A stretch of DNA of 64,000 bases, from assembly GCA_002197545.1 (NCBI GenBank), contig NFUO01000373.1, forward strand, positions 50,075-114,074, written 5' to 3'. This DNA is from Acidobacteria subdivision 2 bacterium RH1 MAG20 (GTDB lineage Bacteria > Acidobacteriota > Terriglobia > Terriglobales > Acidobacteriaceae). Below the pieces are notes generated by a model, which was not told where the DNA came from, searched no databases, and saw only the letters and a program-made list of their open reading frames with translations. A program made the position numbers and the translations under genes. Shown in pieces: positions 52,913 to 62,083 of this stretch. Each line of letters starts with the position of its first letter. Position 1 is the first letter of the stretch.

Positions 52913-54724
52913 TTGATTGCAAGCAGCAGCGCTGACCGCAAACATTATTCTCATCGAATCGCCTTCAGCATTGCCTCTCTTCTTCTCGCCGGATGCATCG
53001 GCAGCAGCGCATGGGTCCAGGCAGCAAAGCCCGTCGCCGCATCCTCCCCCGCAGCCATCGCCACACAACCAAGCAACGGCCCCTGGTGGAAACACGCCGT
53101 CATCTATGAGATCTATCCACGCAGCTTTCAGGACTCCAACGACGACGGCATCGGCGACCTCAACGGCATCATCCAGCGGCTCGGCTACCTGCAATCGCTC
53201 GGCGTCGATGCCGTCTGGCTCAGTCCCATCTACCCTTCGCCGCAGGTCGACTTCGGCTACGACATCTCCGACTACGAGAACATCGACCCGCAATATGGCA
53301 CCCTCGCTGACTTTGACAACCTCATCGCCCAGGCAAAAAAACACCACATCCACATCCTCATGGACATGGTGATGAACCACACCTCCGACAAGCACAAATG
53401 GTTCATCGAATCCGAGAGTTCAAAGACCAACCCGAAGCGCGACTGGTACATCTGGCGCGACGGCAAGGGTATCGATGCGAACGGCAAACCCATTCCTCCG
53501 AACAACTGGGTCAGCCTCTTCGGCGGCTCGGCGTGGCAATACGACCCCAAGACAAAGCAGTTCTACTATCACGAGTTCTACAAGCAGCAACCCGATCTCA
53601 ACTGGCGCAACCCCGCGGTCGAAAAAGCGATGTTCGATGCTGTACGCTTCTGGCTGGACCGCGGTGTAGCCGGCTTCCGCCTCGATGCCGTTCTCACCTT
53701 GTTTGAAGATCCGCAGCTCCGCAACGAGCCTGTACTCGGCGGCACCAATGCGCAGGGCGATCCCATCCTCAGCGACATCTACACAAATAACCTGCCGGAG
53801 GTGCATGACGTCATGCGCCGCCTCCGCGCCCTGGTCGACAAGTATCCCGGAAACAGGGTGCTCGTCGGCGAAACTTATCTGCCCAACGTGCAGGAGCTGG
53901 ACAACTGGTACGGCGGCACAAAGCATGACGAACTGCAGCTTCCCATGGATATGCAGGTCGGCTTCACCAACAAGCTGGACGCCTCCCTCTTCCGCCAGCG
54001 CATCAACGACGCAGAGACGAAGATCGACGGCAATCAACCACTCTTCGTCTTCGACAACCATGACAACATCCGCAGTTGGAACCGCTACGGCGATGGCGTC
54101 CATGACCTAGCCATAGCAAAACTTCTCGCAACGATGCTGTTCACCTCTCGCTCCACCGCATTGATGTACTACGGCGAAGAACTAGGCATGGTTACCACCA
54201 CCCCCACGCGCAAGCAGGATGTAAAGGACCCCATTGGCATCACCGGCTGGCCAAAGGAGAAAGGCCGCGACGGCGAGCGCACCCCCATGCAATGGAACAC
54301 CAGCAAGGACAGCGGGTTCAGCACCGCCGCCTCCACCTGGCTTCCCGTCGCTCCCGATTATGTAACCGTCAACGTAAAAACCGAAACGACTGAACCCGCC
54401 TCTCTCTTGAACTGGCACAAACAGTTGATCGCCATGCGCAAAAGTGACCCTACCCTGCGCGATGGCAAGATGGTGATGCTGGACCGCGATAATCCGTCGG
54501 TACTGTCCTATATCAGAGAGGGTGTCACTGGCCATCCCGCAGTCGTCGTCGTACTCAACTTCACCGCCCGACCACAAACCATCTCCCTCGATCTAAAGCC
54601 GGTCAATATTTCAGGCAGCTCAGTAAAGACGCTCATCACCAATGCGCCATCGCTTCAACAAACATCCAGCATCTCCAACATCACACTGCCGCCATACGCT
54701 TCGTGGGTAGGCAGCATCCAATAG
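52913..54724 (+). CDS. Lipoprotein GH13 alpha-glucosidase-type enzyme
   Basis: A 603-residue alpha-amylase-family enzyme. The start is TTG 52913, six bases after GGAGG (52902-52906). The N-terminus ends in a lipobox LLAGC with C28, so it is a lipoprotein. The (beta/alpha)8 barrel begins GPWWKHAVIYEIYPRSFQDS; catalytic residues are D258 (GFRLDAV), E320 (VLVGETYLPN) and D381 (VFDNHDN). The pattern fits alpha-glucosidase/oligo-1,6-glucosidase type GH13, acting on maltose- or isomaltose-type oligosaccharides; trehalose-related specificity cannot be excluded. It is followed by a trehalase gene. Confidence 0.9.
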   Translation: MIASSSADRKHYSHRIAFSIASLLLAGCIGSSAWVQAAKPVAASSPAAIATQPSNGPWWKHAVIYEIYPRSFQDSNDDGIGDLNGIIQRLGYLQSLGVDAVWLSPIYPSPQVDFGYDISDYENIDPQYGTLADFDNLIAQAKKHHIHILMDMVMNHTSDKHKWFIESESSKTNPKRDWYIWRDGKGIDANGKPIPPNNWVSLFGGSAWQYDPKTKQFYYHEFYKQQPDLNWRNPAVEKAMFDAVRFWLDRGVAGFRLDAVLTLFEDPQLRNEPVLGGTNAQGDPILSDIYTNNLPEVHDVMRRLRALVDKYPGNRVLVGETYLPNVQELDNWYGGTKHDELQLPMDMQVGFTNKLDASLFRQRINDAETKIDGNQPLFVFDNHDNIRSWNRYGDGVHDLAIAKLLATMLFTSRSTALMYYGEELGMVTTTPTRKQDVKDPIGITGWPKEKGRDGERTPMQWNTSKDSGFSTAASTWLPVAPDYVTVNVKTETTEPASLLNWHKQLIAMRKSDPTLRDGKMVMLDRDNPSVLSYIREGVTGHPAVVVVLNFTARPQTISLDLKPVNISGSSVKTLITNAPSLQQTSSISNITLPPYASWVGSIQ

Positions 54725-54748
54725 TTCTGGCGCAACACGAAAAAACGA

Positions 54749-54766
54749 GGAGACCTCATGGTCTCC
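54749..54766. terminator. 7-bp hairpin after the GH13 gene
   Basis: GGAGACC (54749-54755) and GGTCTCC (54760-54766) flank TCAT. In the minus direction it is followed by TCGTTTTTTCG; on the plus side the T-run is weak. It lies 25 bases after the GH13 stop, and termination in either direction is possible. Confidence 0.55.
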
Positions 54767-54822
54767 CCTGTCCTATATTCCTGTTAGGGCGGGTTCGTAA
54801 ATGCTATAGAGTCATCAAAAAC

Positions 54823-54852
54823 GTTGTCATTCTGAGCGTAGCGAAGAACCCC
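54823..54852. repeat. Widespread 'TTCTGAGCG-AGCGAAGAA' intergenic sequence
   Basis: GTTGTCATTCTGAGCG followed by TAGCGAAGAACCCC, a short sequence found between genes in many bacterial genomes of this kind. A relative in the other orientation is seen at 601-650. It has no gene and could be a remnant of a small palindromic repeat. It lies between the GH13 and trehalase genes. Confidence 0.45.
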
Positions 54853-54944
54853 GGTATTTTGTCCTTGCTTTTGCTGTTATCTGTTCTTTGATCCTCTTCT
54901 CCTAGTCCAAAGCTGCTCTAGCTGTCAAACGATAAAGGGCCACT

Positions 54945-56627
54945 ATGAAATATTGCGCTCGTGTCTGTACTTTACTGCTGACGGCAACCACCTTCCTCAC
55001 CGGCAGCGCAAACCCGCAATCGACGACCATTGACGCAGCTTCAAACGCAAAGATACTCAGCTACATCGACAACGGCTGGGACAGCCTCTCTCGCTCCATG
55101 ACCGACTGCAAATCGCTGGTCGATCCCAAAGTGACGACAACTCCAATTCTCTATCTTCCCGCAGACCTAGCCACGCCAGCACCCGTCACCGCCATGCAGA
55201 AGCTCTGCAACGTAGAGGTTCGCAGACTACCGCGAAAGATAGCTCACATGGGCGATGTAAAGGTCAGCGAGATTCCAAAAGAAGGGCTACTCTATCTACC
55301 CAACCGCTACATCGTCCCTGGCGGACGCTTCAACGAGATGTACGGATGGGACAGCTACTTCATCATCCTCGGCCTCGTACACGATCATCGCTCGGACCTT
55401 GCCCGTGGCATGGTCAAAAACTTTTTCTATGAGATCGAAAACTATGGTGCCGTGCTCAATGCCAACCGCACCTATTTCTTCACCCGATCGCAGCCTCCAT
55501 TCCTCACCTCCATGATCCGCGAGGTCTACGAGCACCCGGACGGCACGCCTCTTTCGAAGGCATGGCTCGCCAAAGCATATAGCTACGCCCAGCGTGATTA
55601 CGCCCTGTGGACATCACCCATCCATCGCGCAGGCGACACCGGCCTCGCCCGCTACAAAGACATCGGCGAAGGTCCCGTACCCGAGATGGCCGACGACAGC
55701 GACTACTACCCCAACGTCATTCGATGGCTGCTCGCACACCCCGACATCCGCACCGGCTATCTCATCGACGCACCCGAGCATCCAACTCAGGCCGAGGCCG
55801 CTACGCTTGCAAAGACCAGTTGCGACATCACCGCATCCAAAGTCTGCGCACGCGCTCACGTCAACGGCCACCGTCTCACCCGCGCCTTCTACAGCGGCGA
55901 CCGTGCCATGCGCGAGTCGGGCTTCGACACCAGCTTCCGCTTCGGCCCATTCAGCGGCTCGACCGATCACTACGCCCCCGTCTGCCTCAACAGTCTGCTC
56001 TATAAATACGAGCGCGACATGGCCCACTTCGCCACTCTGCTAGGCCGCACGAAGGAAGCCGCCGAGTGGGAACAACGAGCCACCGCCCGACGCAGCGCCA
56101 TCAACAAATATCTCTGGGACCCCACCACGAGCATGTTCTACGACTACGACTTCACCACGCACCAGCACTCGACCTACAACTACATCAGCGCGTTCTATCC
56201 CCTATGGGCAGGGCTCGCCAGCCCCCAGCAAGCGACGGCGATGGACCACCACCTCTCTCTCTTCGAACATCCCGGGGGCCTCGCCATGAGCGACACCAAC
56301 TCCGGCGTTCAATGGGATCTTCCCTTCGGGTGGGCGCCCACAAACTGGCTGGCAACCAAAGGCCTCGCGCAGTACGGCTTCACCAGCGACGCATCACGGA
56401 CAGCAACCGAATTTTCGCAGACCGTCCTCCAGAACTTTCTGCGCGACGGCACCATCCGTGAAAAGTACAACGTAGTCAGCGGCTCAGCAAACATAGACAT
56501 CGCCGCAGGCTACAAGAGCAACGCCGTAGGCTTCGGCTGGACCAACGGCGTCTATCTACAAATGAGCGACCTGCTCACTCACTCCAAAAAAAGACGCTAC
56601 AAGACATTAAATCCATTCAAAAATTGA
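54945..56627 (+). CDS. Trehalase, glycoside hydrolase family 37
   Basis: A 560-residue periplasmic enzyme that splits trehalose into two glucoses. A signal peptide (about 1-23) is followed by the family signature 1 PGGRFNEMYGWDSY (125-138) and signature 2 QWDLPFGWAP (456-465); the catalytic Asp region is ESGFDTSFRF, the usual ESGWDxSxRF. It is somewhat longer than E. coli TreF/TreA catalytic cores but complete. It is 220 bases after the GH13 gene on the same strand, so both may serve alpha-glucan or trehalose scavenging. Confidence 0.95.
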   Translation: MKYCARVCTLLLTATTFLTGSANPQSTTIDAASNAKILSYIDNGWDSLSRSMTDCKSLVDPKVTTTPILYLPADLATPAPVTAMQKLCNVEVRRLPRKIAHMGDVKVSEIPKEGLLYLPNRYIVPGGRFNEMYGWDSYFIILGLVHDHRSDLARGMVKNFFYEIENYGAVLNANRTYFFTRSQPPFLTSMIREVYEHPDGTPLSKAWLAKAYSYAQRDYALWTSPIHRAGDTGLARYKDIGEGPVPEMADDSDYYPNVIRWLLAHPDIRTGYLIDAPEHPTQAEAATLAKTSCDITASKVCARAHVNGHRLTRAFYSGDRAMRESGFDTSFRFGPFSGSTDHYAPVCLNSLLYKYERDMAHFATLLGRTKEAAEWEQRATARRSAINKYLWDPTTSMFYDYDFTTHQHSTYNYISAFYPLWAGLASPQQATAMDHHLSLFEHPGGLAMSDTNSGVQWDLPFGWAPTNWLATKGLAQYGFTSDASRTATEFSQTVLQNFLRDGTIREKYNVVSGSANIDIAAGYKSNAVGFGWTNGVYLQMSDLLTHSKKRRYKTLNPFKN

Positions 56628-56650
56628 GACCGCCCATTCCTGAAAGAACC

Positions 56651-56676
56651 AAAATCGGTGTTCATCGGTGTTAAGT
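56651..56676 (+). repeat. Dispersed ATCGGTG repeat, copy 4
   Basis: Reads AAAATCGGTGTTCATCGGTG followed by TTAAGT: two near-perfect units. It lies in the 66-base convergent gap between trehalase and the ASADH-like gene. Confidence 0.7.
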
Positions 56677-56693
56677 CTTAACTCGAGCGTTCC

Positions 56694-57746
56694 CTACTGC
56701 ACCTTACCCAACGGACGCAACCGGCGCAGTTCCCCCGCACAAGCAATCGCATTCAAAGCCGCCAGCTTCAGATTATCCACAGCCATCCAAAGCCAGAACC
56801 GCGCCACCCCGTTGCCACCAACATCCTCACTCACGCGAACCATGATGTCTTCCTGCCCTGCAGCGCTCAAGTTGCTCGGTGGATCGGACTCCCCACTCAC
56901 CACATCCACATGCTCGCCCACCAACGCAGCTTCTATCAGCTCAATCGTTGCGAGCTGCGCAACCTCCACCAGCATCGACACGACATACCCATGAAACACC
57001 GGCGCCTGCACAACCTGCAAAGCCAGCGCAGGCAGCAAACCGCCCGAAAACTCCGCATACTGCTCGCGAATGCGCTTCTCCGTCACCGCCAGTTTTATCT
57101 TTGCCGCCTCACCAAGCGAAGGCAGCAGATTGAACGCTACCTGAGCGTCATACTGTTCCTGGGGCAAGGTCTGAAACGACAGCAGATTCACCGTTTGCTG
57201 ATGCAACTCATCCATCGCAAGCCGGCCATTCTCCGACGCAGGTTCCATCACCGTAGCCGCAACACTCTTCAACGGCAGCTTAGTCTGCAGCCTCGCCGCA
57301 ACCAGCGCAAGCATCACCGCCGCAGGATGCCCCGCAACGACCGCTGGAGTATTAAGGTTCAACTCCCGACCACTCTGCAGCGTCTTCGATGCCAAAGCCT
57401 CCGCTACCCACGGAGCCCGCGCCAGAACATCTTTCTCGCCCTCCAGCGCATAGGTCAGATCGACAATACTGGCCTCAGCCCGACGTGCATTCTGCCAATG
57501 TTTCTTCGTCGCCTCCGCGCTACCTGCGAAAAACACAAAGTCCATCTTCTCGAACGAAGACGGCTCCAGCCGCTGGATAAACGAAGCCTCATCGCCCGTC
57601 GCGGCAATCTGCCCGGCCGCTTCGTCATCATCCAGCAGCACAAAATCCGAGGCCCCAAGCAAAGACTCACTCAGCTCGTCGCTCAGCTCTTTTCCCACCA
57701 GCGACGAAGCCCCGACAATTCCTATTCGATAAATTCCATTTGCCAT
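56694..57746 (-). CDS. Aspartate-semialdehyde-dehydrogenase-like protein without active-site Cys (Usg-type)
   Basis: A 350-residue homologue of aspartate-semialdehyde dehydrogenase. The N-terminal nucleotide-binding motif is RIGIVGASSLVGKELSDELS, and the overall order of segments and length fit ASADH. The region that should hold the catalytic Cys (NxNCST) reads LNTPAVVAGHPAAVM (about 131-145), so the Cys is absent. It is likely not a working dehydrogenase and resembles the E. coli Usg-type paralogue. It follows pssA by 41 bases in the same direction. A regulatory role is possible. Confidence 0.8.
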   Translation of the reverse strand: MANGIYRIGIVGASSLVGKELSDELSESLLGASDFVLLDDDEAAGQIAATGDEASFIQRLEPSSFEKMDFVFFAGSAEATKKHWQNARRAEASIVDLTYALEGEKDVLARAPWVAEALASKTLQSGRELNLNTPAVVAGHPAAVMLALVAARLQTKLPLKSVAATVMEPASENGRLAMDELHQQTVNLLSFQTLPQEQYDAQVAFNLLPSLGEAAKIKLAVTEKRIREQYAEFSGGLLPALALQVVQAPVFHGYVVSMLVEVAQLATIELIEAALVGEHVDVVSGESDPPSNLSAAGQEDIMVRVSEDVGGNGVARFWLWMAVDNLKLAALNAIACAGELRRLRPLGKVQ

Positions 57747-57787
57747 ATCAGCTCTGCAATCTTCTTTCTCTGCAATCCGCGCATCAA

Positions 57788-58654
57788 TTACCGTACTTCA
57801 GCAGAGTGGTGGTGCCGCCGTTCCCTGCTCCACGAATAAGCTAACCGCGCCACCACACCAGACACCAAATATCCCAGCGCAAGAGCAATCAGCAGGTACT
57901 GCGAATACAGCACGATCAACGCGCCCACCACAGCTAGGACTGCAACAAGCTGGAAGGGATGCCGACTGCCCAGGCTGATCTCCTTGCCGCTCCAGAACCG
58001 CCAACTACTCACCATCAGAAAACTCGTAAACGCAATCAGGCAAAGCCACAGCGCTGCCATCCAAGGACTCACAATCGGGCTGCCTCCGAAGCAATGAATC
58101 ACCGAACAAATAACGCCAGCCCCCGCCGGAATCGGCATCCCGACAAAATACTTGTGCCCCGGAGGTCCCGGATTACGTGGCTGCGGATTGATGCTGATAT
58201 TGAAACGCGCCAGTCGGCTCGCGCCGCAGATAAGAAAAATAAAACAGACAAACACGCCAATATGCACGATCTGTCCGCGCAACGCGGCATGGGCCATCTC
58301 CGGCAGCATCTGCATTCCCCAGATGTACGCCAGTAGGCTCGGAGCAATGCCAAACGTAATCACATCGGCCAGAGAGTCGAGCTCTTTCCCAAAGTCGCTC
58401 GTCGTATTCGTCATCCGCGCGATGCGCCCATCGAGGCCATCGAAAAGTATGGCAAACCCAATCGCCAGTGCTGCCCGGTCAAAGTGCTCCGGCTCCGTCA
58501 CCGACCCCTGAATACTCTGAATAATCGCATAATATCCAGCGGCAATATTGCCTGCGGTAAACAGCGACGGCAGCACATACATCCCGCGGCTGGGGTGGCG
58601 TCTCACCTTACCCTCTGCACCTATCTGCGTCCCCTCGGACGCTTCGAATTCCAT
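57788..58654 (-). CDS. pssA: CDP-diacylglycerol-serine O-phosphatidyltransferase
   Basis: A 288-residue integral membrane enzyme making phosphatidylserine from CDP-diacylglycerol and serine. The CDP-alcohol phosphotransferase signature is complete: D75-G76-x2-A79-R80-x8-G89-x3-D93-x3-D97 (DGLDGRIARMTNTTSDFGKE, then LDSLAD). About eight hydrophobic segments follow. The ATG 58654 overlaps the psd stop (TGATG), so synthase and decarboxylase are coupled, together giving phosphatidylethanolamine. Confidence 0.95.
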   Translation of the reverse strand: MEFEASEGTQIGAEGKVRRHPSRGMYVLPSLFTAGNIAAGYYAIIQSIQGSVTEPEHFDRAALAIGFAILFDGLDGRIARMTNTTSDFGKELDSLADVITFGIAPSLLAYIWGMQMLPEMAHAALRGQIVHIGVFVCFIFLICGASRLARFNISINPQPRNPGPPGHKYFVGMPIPAGAGVICSVIHCFGGSPIVSPWMAALWLCLIAFTSFLMVSSWRFWSGKEISLGSRHPFQLVAVLAVVGALIVLYSQYLLIALALGYLVSGVVARLAYSWSRERRHHHSAEVR

Positions 58655-59310
58655 CAGGCCCCCACCGCCGTCGAACCATTCGATCCGCCACCATTTTGAG
58701 GCATCACAGCCAGAACAGACGAGCCGCCCCGAACACGCACTCCTGTCTTCACCTTCAACTCCGCCTCAGCCGGCAGCAGCACATCCACTCGCGAACCAAA
58801 CTTGATCAACCCGACTCGCTGCCCGCGCTCCACGCGATCGCCCGGCTTTACACTGCACATAATCCGGCGCGCCAGCAGTCCCGCAATCTGCTTGAAACTA
58901 ACCGTGTAACCACCAGCATCAATCACAATCAGCGTCTGCTCGTTATGCAGCACCGATTCCGGTTTCATCGCATTCAAAAACACGCCCTCACGATATTCGA
59001 CGACCTTGACCGTCCCGCTCACCGGCGAACGGTTCACATGCACATCGAAGACATTTAGGAAGATGCTGAGGCGCAAGCGGTTCCCATTCGTCGTTTCAAT
59101 CCACTCTGCTTCAGTCACAAGGCCGTCACCGGGAGAGACAATCTGCCCCGCACCCTGCGGAATCGTTCGATTCGGATCACGAAAAAACCATAAAAAGAAT
59201 GCCGCCAGAACAATCGGCAATGCCACCAGCACAAGCGGCATCTTTAGATACCAGAGCACCGCCGCCACTACGCCGAGTCCTAACGCATAAAAGAATCCAT
59301 CTCGAACCAT
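58654..59310 (-). CDS. psd: Phosphatidylserine decarboxylase proenzyme
   Basis: A 218-residue short-type decarboxylase. Two N-terminal hydrophobic segments (about 8-42) anchor it. The autocleavage site is G172-S173 in KFGSRVDV, which gives the pyruvoyl group on the alpha chain; FDVHVNRSPVSG holds the conserved His (H91). ATG 59310 gives the usual MVRDG start; GTG 59337 would add nine residues. It is coupled to pssA by a one-base overlap. Confidence 0.94.
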   Translation of the reverse strand: MVRDGFFYALGLGVVAAVLWYLKMPLVLVALPIVLAAFFLWFFRDPNRTIPQGAGQIVSPGDGLVTEAEWIETTNGNRLRLSIFLNVFDVHVNRSPVSGTVKVVEYREGVFLNAMKPESVLHNEQTLIVIDAGGYTVSFKQIAGLLARRIMCSVKPGDRVERGQRVGLIKFGSRVDVLLPAEAELKVKTGVRVRGGSSVLAVMPQNGGGSNGSTAVGA

Positions 59311-59387
59311 AAGTGACTCGATTATAAGACCACGCACACCTTCACCCAGCGCATATCCTCACCCCACGGTGCGCCAGCGAATCGCTC

Positions 59388-59618
59388 TTAATGCTCAGAA
59401 ACTTTAGCGCCCGGACGCCGAAGCCGCTCCATCTCATCCTTCAAACTCAGTTTCAACTTCTTCAGCCGTACCTCTTCCAGCTTTTCGGCTTCAGTCAGAA
59501 ACAATTTGGCGCGCAGCGTCTCCAATCTCCGCGCATACAAACTATGTTCCTGCTCAAGCCTGTAAATGGATGGAATCGACGTGGACTCAGGTAGCTCCGT
59601 AAACTTGGCGGTCTGCAT
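59388..59618 (-). CDS. DUF465/YdcH-like small helical protein
   Basis: A 76-residue protein that is mostly one helical hairpin of the DUF465 type: YRLEQEHSLYARRLETLRAK, then EKLEEVRLKKLKLSLKDEME. Such proteins are small, cytoplasmic and of unknown function. It lies between rimI and psd on the same strand, with gaps of about 90 and 77 bases. Confidence 0.85.
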   Translation of the reverse strand: MQTAKFTELPESTSIPSIYRLEQEHSLYARRLETLRAKLFLTEAEKLEEVRLKKLKLSLKDEMERLRRPGAKVSEH

Positions 59619-59711
59619 GAATAAATACCTCCAGCATCAGACGACAGCTCACCGATTGGCCTACAAGCTATCACAGCCTCTCCGGCGCAGGCAAAGCTAC
59701 TTTTGCACTTT

Positions 59712-60170
59712 TTATAAGTCCAGTCTCATCAGCACCGCATCGTCCACCGGCCCCTGGTAGTACCCAGGCCGCCGCCCCACCAAAACAAACCCCAATCCTC
59801 GATACAGGCTAATCGCGCCCTCACTCGCCGCCCGAACCTCCAGCTCCACCGCCGTCGCCCCCTGCCGCTCACACCACGCAATGACAGCCCTACAAAGCGC
59901 CCGCCCAACACCCTCGCGCCGCGCACCCAAATCCACTGCAACGCTCTCCAACTCCGCCACATCCCCCACAACCTTACCCACAGCAAATCCAATCAGCGAC
60001 CCTTCCGCCTCGGCCACAAACAAGCAACGCCGAACAGAGTCTTCGCCCCCATTAACCGCCGCAGCATACTCTGCCTCAGCCCAATGCGGAGCCTCCACCG
60101 TAGCCCGTTCCAGCGCAACCACTCCAGCCAGATCCCCTACCAGACCAGCCCGAACACAGAATTCCTTCAT
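59712..60170 (-). CDS. rimI: Ribosomal-protein-alanine N-acetyltransferase, RimI-like
   Basis: A 152-residue GNAT enzyme. The acetyl-CoA segment is VAVDLGARREGVGRALCRAV and the C-terminal part is AISLYRGLGFVLVGRRPGYY, both typical of RimI. RimI acetylates the N-terminal alanine of ribosomal protein S18. Its start (ATG 60170) overlaps the tsaB stop by four bases. tsaB and rimI are often adjacent, which supports the name. Confidence 0.88.
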   Translation of the reverse strand: MKEFCVRAGLVGDLAGVVALERATVEAPHWAEAEYAAAVNGGEDSVRRCLFVAEAEGSLIGFAVGKVVGDVAELESVAVDLGARREGVGRALCRAVIAWCERQGATAVELEVRAASEGAISLYRGLGFVLVGRRPGYYQGPVDDAVLMRLDL

Positions 60171-60823
60171 CGCACCGCACTCTTCGGCTTGGCAAAGATC
60201 TCAGCATCCGTCCGCCGCAGATAATTCGCATCCAGCAAAGCGCCATCGTCAAAATCCCCCGCCGCCGCTCGCTCCACAACAAACGGCAACGCGTCTGCAG
60301 CACAAGGTTCAGCGACAACTCCAGGCCTCAACTCCGCCAAGGCCTCCGCAACCTTGGCCTCGCAAACCACAACCATCCCTCCAGCCGCAGCAGCCGACAC
60401 CTCCTCACCCGTCAGCAAAGCCTCTCGCAAGCATTCGTGTCCCCGGTATTCCCCGTAATAAAACTCCCCGCGTCCGGCATCCAGCACAGCGTGAACAATC
60501 CCATCGCCACCACCAGCGGCCAGTAACGCCAGCCGCGACACCGCAATCAGTGGCACGGCTCCCGCTTCACTCAAACCCTTCGCCGCACTCAACCCCACAC
60601 GCACGCCGGTAAACGATCCCGGCCCATGCACCACCACCACAGCCGTCAGATCCCCCAGCCTCCACCCACAAGCCTCCATCACCCGCCGCACCGCCGCAAC
60701 CAACCGCTCCGATGCCGTTCGCCCCGGCAACACCTCCGTTGCAACAACCGCCGCAGCCAACTCTGTATCCGCCAAAGCAACGCTGCCTTCACTCCCGCAC
60801 GTATCGATCAACAAAAACCGCAT
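60167..60823 (-). CDS. tsaB: tRNA N6-threonylcarbamoyladenosine protein TsaB
   Basis: A 218-residue YeaZ-type protein needed with TsaD and TsaE for t6A at position 37 of ANN-decoding tRNAs. The N-terminus FLLIDTCGSEGSVALADTE and VVVHGPGSFTGVRVGLSAAK are characteristic. It overlaps the MeaB-epimerase stop by one base (TAATG), and rimI overlaps its end, so the three genes are co-translated. tsaD is not nearby. Confidence 0.93.
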   Translation of the reverse strand: MRFLLIDTCGSEGSVALADTELAAAVVATEVLPGRTASERLVAAVRRVMEACGWRLGDLTAVVVVHGPGSFTGVRVGLSAAKGLSEAGAVPLIAVSRLALLAAGGGDGIVHAVLDAGRGEFYYGEYRGHECLREALLTGEEVSAAAAGGMVVVCEAKVAEALAELRPGVVAEPCAADALPFVVERAAAGDFDDGALLDANYLRRTDAEIFAKPKSAVR

Positions 60824-62037
60824 TACTTTCCTTCCCCTCTCTTTGAATCAGCCGCATCGCCCACAATCTCCAGCAGAACTCCCCCGGTACTTGCCGGATG
60901 CACAAAAAAATACCGGTGCCCACCCGCCCCCACACGCACTGTCTGGCTCGCCAGCCTCACGCCCTGCGCTTTCAATCTCACAAACATCGTATCCACCCCA
61001 TCTACCCGCACCGCAACATGGTGCAACCCCTCACCCCGCTTCGCCAGAAATCTCCCAATCGTCGAGTCTTCCTCCGTCGCTTCCAGCAGTTCAATCCGGC
61101 TCTCACCCAGCGGCAGCATCGCCGTTCTTACCTTCTCATGCTCCACCGTCTCCTCGTGGCTCACCACCAGCCCCAGCGTTTCATAAAATCCCCGCGCCGC
61201 TGCAATACTCTTCACCGCCACCCCAAGATGATCCAGCCGAAGCTCCCGAGCATTAAACCCTACCCGCCGCTTCTCTCCCCGTTTGCGCGCGACACATCGC
61301 CGCACCGCCTCCATCAACTCACTCACCCCAGCCCCGCTGGTCGCCACCGTCCGCACTACCGGCGAAACCCACTCATCACAATTCTCCCCCAGCTCCTGCA
61401 TCGCCAAAATCTCTGCCTCCACGCGCTTCGCTCCGTCACGATCACTCTTGTTCACTACAAAGATGTCCGCAACCTCCATTACCCCGGCCTTCAGGCTCTG
61501 CACCTCATCGCCCATCCCCGGTATCAGCACCAGCACCGTCACATCGGCCAGCCCGGCCACCTCGACCTCATCCTGCCCCACTCCCATCGTCTCAATCAAA
61601 ATCACCTGCCGCCCCGCCGCCGCCATCACGACGCACACATCCGCGACAGCTTCGGCCAGCCCTCCCTTTGCCCCTCGCGAAGCCATGCTGCGGATATACA
61701 CCCCCTCATCCCCGCTGAACTCCTGCATCCGTATCCGGTCGCCCAGCAGCGCGCCCCCGGTATAAGGACTCGACGGATCGACCGCCACCACTCCCACCGT
61801 CTTCCCATCCTGCCGCAGCCATCGCGCCATCTGATCGACCAGCGTGCTCTTCCCCGCCCCCGGAGGCCCGGTAACACCCACCCGCAAAGCACCGCCGGCA
61901 TATCTCCGGCAAGCCCGCACCAGTTCCACCCCCTCAGTTGCTCCGTCTTCCACCAACGACACAGCCCGAGCCAGCGCCCGCACCTCGCCGCCGCGCATCC
62001 GCTCGATCATCCCCTCGACGCTGCCCGATTCACTCAC
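60823..62037 (-). CDS. Fused MeaB GTPase / methylmalonyl-CoA epimerase
   Basis: About 404 residues. The N-terminal part (about 10-255) is MeaB, the G-protein chaperone that loads and protects B12-dependent methylmalonyl-CoA mutase: Walker A GPPGAGKST (57-65), then VAVDPSSPYTGGALLGDRIR, ETMGVGQDEVEVAGLAD and VNKSDRDGAKR. The C-terminal part (about 266-404) is a glyoxalase-fold methylmalonyl-CoA epimerase, starting LRLDHLGVAVKSIAAARGFY, with the metal ligands in DHLG, LHHVAV and LLEIVG. The epimerase replaces the usual MeaB C-terminal helices. Start GTG 62037 is probable; the frame to 62148 runs through a dispersed repeat. The mutase itself is not in the window. Confidence 0.87.
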   Translation of the reverse strand: MSESGSVEGMIERMRGGEVRALARAVSLVEDGATEGVELVRACRRYAGGALRVGVTGPPGAGKSTLVDQMARWLRQDGKTVGVVAVDPSSPYTGGALLGDRIRMQEFSGDEGVYIRSMASRGAKGGLAEAVADVCVVMAAAGRQVILIETMGVGQDEVEVAGLADVTVLVLIPGMGDEVQSLKAGVMEVADIFVVNKSDRDGAKRVEAEILAMQELGENCDEWVSPVVRTVATSGAGVSELMEAVRRCVARKRGEKRRVGFNARELRLDHLGVAVKSIAAARGFYETLGLVVSHEETVEHEKVRTAMLPLGESRIELLEATEEDSTIGRFLAKRGEGLHHVAVRVDGVDTMFVRLKAQGVRLASQTVRVGAGGHRYFFVHPASTGGVLLEIVGDAADSKRGEGK

Positions 62038-62083
62038 ATCAGCGATGATACCGTTCAACCCGGTCCAAATCCGATGCGCTTTC

